64,000 nucleotides of DNA from DSBG01 sp049975365 (GTDB lineage: Bacteria; Desulfobacterota; Desulfomonilia; UBA1062). Below, one piece after another: positions 57,960-64,000 of this stretch. The first letter of the stretch is position 1. Each line of letters starts with the position of its first letter. The notes under the pieces are model-generated. The model was not told the origin of the DNA. It did no database searches and saw only the letters and a list, made by a program, of their open reading frames with translations. The DNA lies in contig JBNGDS010000005.1 in NCBI GenBank assembly GCA_049975365.1, forward strand, positions 12,996-76,995, written 5' to 3'. The position numbers were made by a program, and so were the translations under genes.

Positions 57960-59122
57960 CAGGGCACGTGATGCATACCTATGCGCGGCTTCCTGTCAGA
58001 ATTGTTCGGGGAGAATCGTGCACGCTCTTTGATGAGTCTGGAAAGACCTACCTCGATATGGTCGCAGGGATCGCTGTGTGCAATCTTGGCCATGCCCATG
58101 CCGCGGTGGTTGCCGCTCTCAGAGAACAGGCGGGGAGGTTGTTCCATTGTTCCAACCTCTATGGTATTCCCCAGCAGGAGACCCTTGCCGCCCTGGTTGT
58201 AGAGAACAGCTTTGATGCTGATGTATTCTTTTGCAATTCCGGGGCCGAAGCGAATGAGGCAGCTATCAAACTTGCTCGGAAGTTCTGCAACTCCCAGGGC
58301 AGCCGGGGGCCGAACATCATCACCTGTGAGGGTTCGTTTCACGGTCGAACACTGGCTACGGTGGCAGCCACCGGCCAGGATAAATTCAGGCAGGGATTCG
58401 ATCCCATACCCCAGGGATTTTCCTGTGTCCCCTATGGCGATATCGAAGCCCTGAAGGCATCTGTCACTGATGACGTGGGGGCTGTTATGCTGGAGCCGAT
58501 CCAGGGAGAAGGGGGCGTACGGGTTCCTCCTGAAGGCTATCTTCGGCAAGTCCGTGAACTCTGCGACAGTCTCGGGCTCCTGATGATCCTCGACGAGGTG
58601 CAAACCGGCCTCGCACGGACAGGCAGGCTCTTCGGCTACATGCACGAGGGGATCGAGCCGGATATCATGACCCTTGCAAAGGCGCTGGGGAACGGATTCC
58701 CCGTGGGTGCCATGAGTGCACAAAAGCATGTGTCCAGGGCATTCAGTCCCGGCGCACATGCATCCACCTTCGGGGGAAACCCGCTCGCCATGGCATGTTC
58801 CATTGCAACGATGAACGTCATTCTTGATCAGGATATGGCTGGAACGGCTGCGGAAAAGGGAGACTATCTGAAGGAGAGGCTCGAGGGCATGAAGTCTGCC
58901 CACCAGGGCATCCGTGAGATCAGAGGCCGGGGGCTCATGGTAGGTGTAGAGTTCGACCACGATGTATCGTTCCTGCCGATTGCCGGTATTGAACAGGGGA
59001 TTCTCCTCAACGTGATCCAGGGGCATATTCTCAGGATGGTTCCCCCGCTGGTCATCTCCTATGAGGAGCTTGATCGTGCAGTTGAGATCATCCATTCACT
59101 GCTGGGAGAAAAAGGGTTGTGA
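57956..59122 (+). CDS. argD: Acetylornithine aminotransferase
   Basis: 388 residues from GTG 57956, with AAGGAGG four bases upstream; ATG 57971 is an alternative. Class III PLP aminotransferase motifs: FFCNSGAEANEAAIKLARKF, EPIQGEGGV, LMILDEVQTGLARTG and the PLP-lysine in TLAKALGNGFPVGAM. It converts N-acetylglutamate semialdehyde to N-acetylornithine. The start overlaps argB by 4 nt and the stop shares one base with the argF ATG. Confidence 0.95.
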   Translation: MTGHVMHTYARLPVRIVRGESCTLFDESGKTYLDMVAGIAVCNLGHAHAAVVAALREQAGRLFHCSNLYGIPQQETLAALVVENSFDADVFFCNSGAEANEAAIKLARKFCNSQGSRGPNIITCEGSFHGRTLATVAATGQDKFRQGFDPIPQGFSCVPYGDIEALKASVTDDVGAVMLEPIQGEGGVRVPPEGYLRQVRELCDSLGLLMILDEVQTGLARTGRLFGYMHEGIEPDIMTLAKALGNGFPVGAMSAQKHVSRAFSPGAHASTFGGNPLAMACSIATMNVILDQDMAGTAAEKGDYLKERLEGMKSAHQGIREIRGRGLMVGVEFDHDVSFLPIAGIEQGILLNVIQGHILRMVPPLVISYEELDRAVEIIHSLLGEKGL

Positions 59123-60033
59123 TGAAGAAAAAAGATTTTCTTTCCATACGAGACCTTACGCGTGATGAGATCGCTCTCATCTTTGAACGCGCCCGGGAAA
59201 ACAGACTCGGTCTGCCTGCCAGAAGCCTGGCAGGAAAATCTGTTGTACTCGTGTTCGAGAAGGCGTCTACCAGGACTCGAATCTCCTTTGAGGTCGGCAT
59301 CGCCCGTCTGGGTGGACATCCTGTCGTGCTCTCGACGGAAGGTTCTCAGATGGGTCGGGGAGAACCCCTGAAGGACACGGCAAGGATCCTCGCAGGCTAC
59401 TGTGATGCACTCGTCATGAGGACATTCGGGCACGAGAGGATCGAGGAAATGGCACAGTTCGCACACATTCCCGTCATCAACGCTCTGACGGATTTGCTGC
59501 ACCCCTGTCAGGTTCTCTCTGACTGCTTCACCCTCTCCTTGCGGTTCAAAGATCTCCCCAACAGGAAGATCGCCTGGATCGGGGATGGAAACAACATGGC
59601 CAACTCATGGATCAATGCGGCCGCTCTGATGGGATTTGAACTCGTGCTTGCATGCCCGAAGGGATACGAGCCCGATGAGTCCATCCTGAACGCAGCCCTC
59701 AGAGACGGTGCGCGGGTGAAGGTAGTCCGGGAGCCGAAAGAAGCCATCCGGGACGCGGTTGCTGTGAATACCGATGTCTGGGCGAGCATGGGACAGGAGA
59801 ACGAGGCCTCATCACGCGCCAAGGCATTTTCCGTCTACCAGGTAAATGAAGGCATCATGGATTTCGCTGCTCCTGATGCGGTGTTCATGCACTGTCTGCC
59901 GGCACACCGGGGTGAGGAAGTCACGGAAGATGTTCTGGAAGGACCCCGATCCATCGTGTGGGAACAGGCGCAGAATAGACTCTACATTCAGGAAGCCATC
60001 TTGGATTTTTTACTACGAGAGAAAAAGGAGTAG
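59122..60033 (+). CDS. argF: Ornithine carbamoyltransferase
   Basis: 303 residues. EKASTRTRISFEVG is the carbamoyl-phosphate loop; HPCQVLSDCFTL and FMHCLPAHRGEE (ornithine-binding HCLP) separate it from the related PyrB at the left end of the window. It makes citrulline. ATG 59122 with AAGGG at good distance is preferred over GTG 59119. Confidence 0.96.
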   Translation: MKKKDFLSIRDLTRDEIALIFERARENRLGLPARSLAGKSVVLVFEKASTRTRISFEVGIARLGGHPVVLSTEGSQMGRGEPLKDTARILAGYCDALVMRTFGHERIEEMAQFAHIPVINALTDLLHPCQVLSDCFTLSLRFKDLPNRKIAWIGDGNNMANSWINAAALMGFELVLACPKGYEPDESILNAALRDGARVKVVREPKEAIRDAVAVNTDVWASMGQENEASSRAKAFSVYQVNEGIMDFAAPDAVFMHCLPAHRGEEVTEDVLEGPRSIVWEQAQNRLYIQEAILDFLLREKKE

Positions 60034-60035
60034 CT

Positions 60036-61238
60036 ATGGCATCGGAAAAGGTAGTCTTGGCATATTCTGGCGGACTTGACACATCCGTGATTCTGAAGTG
60101 GCTCCAGGATGAGTTCAACTACGAGGTCATCTGCTGCGTGGCGGATGTCGGGCAGGCAGAGGAGCTCGATGGCCTGGAGGAGAAGGCGAAACAGACCGGG
60201 GCATCCAAGATCTACATCGAGGATCTGAAGGAAGAGTTCGTGAGGGACTACGTGTTCCCCGCATACCGTGCTGACATCGCCTATGAAGGACACTATCTCC
60301 TGGGAACCTCTCTCGCCAGGCCCCTGATCGCCAAGCGGATCATTGAGATTGCCAGGAGAGAAGGAGCCAATGCCGTCTCACATGGGGCAACCGGAAAGGG
60401 GAACGACCAGGTGAGATTTGAGCTGACCTTCTGGGCACTCAATCCCGGGATCAAGGTAATCGCTCCGTGGAAAATGGACGAGTGGACCCTGAGGTCTCGG
60501 GAGAAGATGATCGACTATGCCCAGACGCACGGCATACCGGTCCCCGTCACGAAGAAGAAGCCCTACAGCATGGACAGGAATCTCCTCCATATCAGTTTTG
60601 AAGGGGGAATACTGGAAGATCTCTGGAACGAACCGGACGAAGAGATGTTTGTGCTTTCCTGCTCACCGGAGCAGGCTCCGGACACTCCGAAAAACGTGGT
60701 CATCTCCTTTCTCGATGGTGATCCCGTTGCCGTTGACGGCACAGAGATGAGTCCTGCAACACTCCTTGCCGAGCTCAACAAGCTCGGGGGAGAAAACGGT
60801 ATCGGGCGGGTGGACATCGTTGAAAACCGCTATGTGGGGATGAAATCTCGTGGAGTGTACGAGACTCCTGGGGGCAGCATCCTGAAGATTGCCCACAGGG
60901 GAATCGAGCAGATCACCATGGACAGAGAGGTCATGCACCTGCGGGATGAACTCATGCCGCGGTATGCATCCCTTGTGTACAATGGGTACTGGTTCGCTCC
61001 GGAACGGGAGGTGCTCCAGAAACTCATAGACGAGTCGCAGAAGGGCGTCACCGGAGACGTCAGGGTAAAACTCTACAAAGGGAATTGCATGATTACCGGC
61101 AGGAGGGCGGAAAAATCGCTCTACAACCCCGAGATCGCCACGTTTGGCGAAGATGAGGTATACGATCAGAAGGATGCCTCTGGGTTCATTCGGCTCAATG
61201 CACTTCGCCTCAAGATGAGGGCACATGTGAAATCATGA
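60036..61238 (+). CDS. argG: Argininosuccinate synthase
   Basis: 400 residues. The ATP-pyrophosphatase loop LAYSGGLDTSVILKWL is at the N-terminus, followed by GATGKGNDQVRFEL and KKKPYSMDRNLLHISFEGG. It joins citrulline and aspartate. AAAAAGGAG overlapping the argF end serves as ribosome-binding site; two bases separate the genes. Confidence 0.97.
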   Translation: MASEKVVLAYSGGLDTSVILKWLQDEFNYEVICCVADVGQAEELDGLEEKAKQTGASKIYIEDLKEEFVRDYVFPAYRADIAYEGHYLLGTSLARPLIAKRIIEIARREGANAVSHGATGKGNDQVRFELTFWALNPGIKVIAPWKMDEWTLRSREKMIDYAQTHGIPVPVTKKKPYSMDRNLLHISFEGGILEDLWNEPDEEMFVLSCSPEQAPDTPKNVVISFLDGDPVAVDGTEMSPATLLAELNKLGGENGIGRVDIVENRYVGMKSRGVYETPGGSILKIAHRGIEQITMDREVMHLRDELMPRYASLVYNGYWFAPEREVLQKLIDESQKGVTGDVRVKLYKGNCMITGRRAEKSLYNPEIATFGEDEVYDQKDASGFIRLNALRLKMRAHVKS

Positions 61239-62629
61239 CGGACAAACCCTGGTCAGGAAGGTTTCATTCACAGACACACCCTGAGGTGGAGGACTTCACG
61301 GAATCGGTGAGCATCGATTCCCGGTTCGCGCTGGAGGATATCGAGGGGAGCATGGCCCACGCACGCATGCTGGGGGCCACCGGGATTATCGCGCCCGAAG
61401 AGGCTCAGGCCATCCGTGACGGACTCACGGAGATCAGGGACGACATTGTCTCGGGAAAATTCCGGTTCGATCCTTCCCTGGAAGATGTCCACATGAACAT
61501 CGAGACAGCATTGATTGAGAAGATTGGAGAAACTGGCAAGAAGCTCCACACGGCCAGGAGCAGGAATGACCAGGTCGCGACCGACCTCAGGCTTTTCGTC
61601 CGAAAGGAGCTGAAAACCCTGAAACGAGAGCTCGGATCATTCATGGAGGCACTTCTCGCAAAGGCTGAAGACCACATCGATACCGTCATCCCAGGCATGA
61701 CTCACCTCCAGCACGCACAACCGCTCTCTTTTGCCCATCACATGCTCGCCTATTTCGAGATGTTCCGAAGAGACCTGGAGCGTATATCGGATATGGAGAA
61801 ACGGGTGAATGTGAGCCCCTTGGGCAGTGCCGCCCTTGCAGGAACAGCGCACCCCATAGACCGGGCAATGGCCGCCCGCGAGCTCGATTTTTCCGGACCG
61901 AGCAGGAATTCCGTTGATGCGGTGAGCGATCGCGATTTTGCCATCGAGACGGTCTTTGTCTGTGCGGTCATCATGATGCATGTAAGCCGTCTCGCAGAAG
62001 AGATCATCATCTGGAATTCCCAGCCATTCTCTTTTGTTGAACTGTCTGATGCGCACTGTACCGGGAGTTCCATCATGCCTCAGAAGAAGAATCCTGATGT
62101 GGCAGAGCTCGTCAGGGGAAAGGTGGGATCTGTCTACGGCAATCTCATGGCACTCCTCACCATGATGAAGGCTCTTCCCCTTGCCTATAACCGGGATCTC
62201 CAGGAAGACAAGCACCCGCTTCTGGATTCCCTGGACACGCTTCATGCATGCCTGACTGTCTTTACCGGGCTGCTCACCGGTATGGAGCTCAACAGGGACG
62301 CCATCGATCACTCGCTGGCCGGAGGCTTCATCACTGCAACCGATGTTGCTGACTACTTGACGGCAAAGGGGCTGCCGTTCAGGGATGCCCACCGCATCAC
62401 TGGAGAGCTTGTGTCTGCACTCATCCTTGAAGGAAGGACATTTGCGGACCTCGGAATTGAGGATTTCAAAGTGTACAGCCCGTTCTTTGAATCCGACATT
62501 CTCACGATCGTCACCCCGTCGGTCTCCATGAACCGAAGAACGAGCCAAGGGGGAACCTCCAGACAGCGTGTGCGGGAAGCCCTGGAAGAGGCGAGGTCAT
62601 TTCTCGATGATCAGGCCCGTGAGACCTAG
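61235..62629 (+). CDS. argH: Argininosuccinate lyase
   Basis: 464 residues. KLHTARSRNDQVATDLRLF, the TGSSIMPQKKNPD signature with the catalytic Ser loop, and TAHPIDRAM are hallmarks of ArgH in the fumarase/aspartase superfamily. It splits argininosuccinate to arginine and fumarate. 4-nt overlap with argG and a 23-nt overlap with the small lipoprotein gene downstream. Confidence 0.97.
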   Translation: MTDKPWSGRFHSQTHPEVEDFTESVSIDSRFALEDIEGSMAHARMLGATGIIAPEEAQAIRDGLTEIRDDIVSGKFRFDPSLEDVHMNIETALIEKIGETGKKLHTARSRNDQVATDLRLFVRKELKTLKRELGSFMEALLAKAEDHIDTVIPGMTHLQHAQPLSFAHHMLAYFEMFRRDLERISDMEKRVNVSPLGSAALAGTAHPIDRAMAARELDFSGPSRNSVDAVSDRDFAIETVFVCAVIMMHVSRLAEEIIIWNSQPFSFVELSDAHCTGSSIMPQKKNPDVAELVRGKVGSVYGNLMALLTMMKALPLAYNRDLQEDKHPLLDSLDTLHACLTVFTGLLTGMELNRDAIDHSLAGGFITATDVADYLTAKGLPFRDAHRITGELVSALILEGRTFADLGIEDFKVYSPFFESDILTIVTPSVSMNRRTSQGGTSRQRVREALEEARSFLDDQARET

Positions 62630-63002
62630 ATATGTCCTGGCCGTGGGCATTCTCCTCCTCGCAATCCTGTGCTGCGGGAGAAAACTCCCCCCGCTCCCCC
62701 CTTCAGAGCCGGATCCTGTTGAGATCGTGTCCATTGGTTTCACCGAGGGCGAGGTTACTGTCCGGGTTCGGTGTGCTGTCCAGAGCAGAACGGTGACTCT
62801 TCTGGGGAAGCCAAAAGGCATCTGTCCCGCATGTATTGAAGACCTCGTTTCCAGGGATGAAGTTCAGATACAGGAACCAGGGACACTACTTCTGAAAGAC
62901 CGCAACCCGGACGCGGAGTACATGGTGTACCGGGTTTCGATCAGGGACAACTCGTTCTCCTGGCGTACAGGCCCGAGGATTGTACGGAGGACAGAGAAGT
63001 GA
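62607..63002 (+). CDS. Small putative lipoprotein between argH and lysA (LptM-like N-terminus)
   Basis: 131 residues from ATG 62607. A basic start and hydrophobic helix (YVLAVGILLLAIL) lead into CCGRKLPPLPPSEPDP. The CGRK-x-PPLPP segment resembles the start of the LptM/YifL lipoproteins, often found next to lysA, but the lipobox (AIL-C) is atypical and the protein is longer, with a beta-rich domain after residue 35 and a CPAC motif. The overlap with argH and the short gap to lysA place it in the operon. Function unknown; LptM equivalence is a guess. Confidence 0.65.
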   Translation: MIRPVRPRYVLAVGILLLAILCCGRKLPPLPPSEPDPVEIVSIGFTEGEVTVRVRCAVQSRTVTLLGKPKGICPACIEDLVSRDEVQIQEPGTLLLKDRNPDAEYMVYRVSIRDNSFSWRTGPRIVRRTEK

Positions 63003-63029
63003 AACAATTCATGCAAGGGGGAGACGGAC

Positions 63030-64000
63030 ATGCATGATTTTACCTATCTGGACGGGAGACTCGCCTGTGGAGAGGTTCCTCTGGAAAAGATTGCAGAGGA
63101 GCTGGGCACTCCTTTTTATTGCTACAGTCTCCCCACCCTCAGGAGACATATCAAGGCATTTGAGGACCCCCTGAAAGATATCGATCACCAGACATGTTTT
63201 GCCATGAAGGCAAACTCCAGTCTTGCCATCCTCACCCTCATGGCACGCTCCGGACTCGGTGCTGATGTGGTCTCCGGAGGGGAACTGTTCCGGGCCATGA
63301 AGGCAGGCATCCCTGCGGACAAGATCGTCTATTCCGGTGTCGGCAAGACAACCGACGAGATCGATACGGCCATACAGGCCGGAATCATGATGTTCAACAT
63401 CGAGAGCCGGGAAGAACTCGAGGTCATCAACTCCCGGGCGGGCGAGTTGGGGACACGGGCGCCCATATCAATCCGGGTGAATCCTGACGTCGATCCGCAG
63501 ACTCACCCGTACATTTCCACCGGTCTCAAGTCCCACAAGTTCGGCATTGATATCGAGGCATCCACGGCCCAATACCTCAGGGCGCAAGAGATGGAGAATA
63601 TTGAGATCGTGGGGATCGATTGCCACATTGGAAGCCAGCTTACGGAGGTCAAGCCATTCATCGATGCCGTGGAGAGGCTCAAGGTGCTCGTCACGAATCT
63701 GAGGGCCCTGGGAATAGAATTCAGGTACCTTGACCTCGGGGGTGGCCTCGGCATCACCTATTCCGACGAACAGCCACCGCACCCGCGGGAGTACGGGAAG
63801 GCGATCATCGATGCGGTAAGCGGCCTCGGGTTGAAGCTGATATTCGAGCCGGGCAGGGTGATCGTGGGAAATGCCGGGATTCTGGTGACCAGGGTTCTGT
63901 ACCGGAAGGAGACCCCGAACAAGACATTCATCATCGTGGATGCAGGCATGAACGATCTCATCCGACCGGCCCTGTACGGTGCGTTTCACGAGGTACGGCC
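63030..64000 (+). CDS. lysA: Diaminopimelate decarboxylase (3' end cut off)
   Basis: The first 323 residues are present; the frame runs off the right edge with roughly 90 residues missing. The PLP-binding lysine is in CFAMKANSSLAIL. VVSGGELFRA, RVNPDVDPQTHPYISTG, KFGIDI, CHIGSQLT and LGGGLGITY are LysA motifs, and EPGRVIVGNAG follows. It decarboxylates meso-DAP to lysine in the cytoplasm. The ATG has GGGGGAG seven bases upstream. Order argH-lipoprotein-lysA; dapF/dapA would be expected next in many relatives but lie outside the window. Confidence 0.95.
   Translation, partial: MHDFTYLDGRLACGEVPLEKIAEELGTPFYCYSLPTLRRHIKAFEDPLKDIDHQTCFAMKANSSLAILTLMARSGLGADVVSGGELFRAMKAGIPADKIVYSGVGKTTDEIDTAIQAGIMMFNIESREELEVINSRAGELGTRAPISIRVNPDVDPQTHPYISTGLKSHKFGIDIEASTAQYLRAQEMENIEIVGIDCHIGSQLTEVKPFIDAVERLKVLVTNLRALGIEFRYLDLGGGLGITYSDEQPPHPREYGKAIIDAVSGLGLKLIFEPGRVIVGNAGILVTRVLYRKETPNKTFIIVDAGMNDLIRPALYGAFHEVR

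Noticed and set aside
1..64000. CRISPR arrays, insertion sequences, prophage or rRNA genes
   Set aside because: No direct-repeat arrays, transposase or integrase motifs, phage structural genes or rRNA sequences were seen.

Overview
The window is a gene-dense, mostly housekeeping stretch of a bacterial chromosome, probably from an anaerobic member of the Desulfobacterota (former Deltaproteobacteria). This is inferred from the gene mix, not from a marker-gene search: tandem phosphate butyryltransferase genes with a butyrate kinase, a stand-alone ADP-forming acyl-CoA synthetase alpha subunit, a branched-chain-type ABC transporter embedded among AMP-forming CoA ligases, C_GCAxxG and TudS-type proteins, PAS/HisKA_3 sensor kinases, and two genes that only make sense if UGA is read as selenocysteine. 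A 10-N gap at 4536-4545 indicates a draft assembly. No phage, IS element, CRISPR array or rRNA was seen.

Layout. 1-2.7 kb: pyrR (cut by the left edge)-pyrB-pyrC. 2.7-7.6 kb: an FAD oxidoreductase, an unrecognised ~590-aa protein interrupted by the gap, a CAT-anticodon tRNA, a Nif3-like protein and a zinc-ribbon coiled-coil protein. 7.9-15.2 kb: a type IV pilin, an iron-sulfur-less MutY-like glycosylase, a TudS relative, an acyl-CoA synthetase subunit, tRNA-Arg(CCT), a TrhP-like U32 protein, a UvrD/Rep helicase and a 29-residue membrane microprotein. 15.5-23.8 kb: two NarL-type two-component systems around a ptb-ptb-buk operon. 23.9-29 kb: a YHS/HMBD copper ATPase and a TIGR03960/TIGR03936-type radical SAM fusion. 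29.1-35.7 kb: a RodZ-like protein, mgtE, recO, glyQ, glyS and a dGTPase-like protein. 35.7-44.6 kb, all on the minus strand: a Phe-rich leader peptide and attenuator, then livK-livG-CoA ligase-livH-livM-livF-PaaK-like ligase, followed by a separately promoted glutaredoxin-like selenoprotein. 44.8-56.9 kb: two related radical SAM proteins, TrmO, a Na/Pi cotransporter, hisS-aspS-LysM lipoprotein, icd, a LapA-like protein, an AhpD-like protein and a C_GCAxxG selenoprotein. 57-64 kb: argB-argD-argF-argG-argH, a small lipoprotein and lysA (cut by the right edge).

The strongest unexpected signals are three. (1) 35727-35939 (-) encodes a glutaredoxin-like protein with two in-frame UGA codons, one in the redox motif and one third from the end. 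Each is followed by a hairpin with a GGU apical loop, as in bacterial SECIS elements. (2) 55908-56867 is a C_GCAxxG family protein whose true N-terminus lies upstream of an in-frame UGA, again followed by a SECIS-like hairpin. (3) The ABC transporter/CoA-ligase operon is preceded by a 22-codon reading frame ending in a run of six Phe codons broken by one Ser. Its stop codon overlaps a segment that can form an antiterminator with the left arm of a very strong intrinsic terminator. This is a textbook attenuator layout and suggests control by charged tRNA-Phe.

Many genes are packed with 1-23 nt overlaps (pyrR/pyrB/pyrC, ptb/ptb/buk, glyQ/glyS/dgt, hisS/aspS/lysM, argB/argD/argF, argG/argH), so most of the window is likely transcribed as operons.
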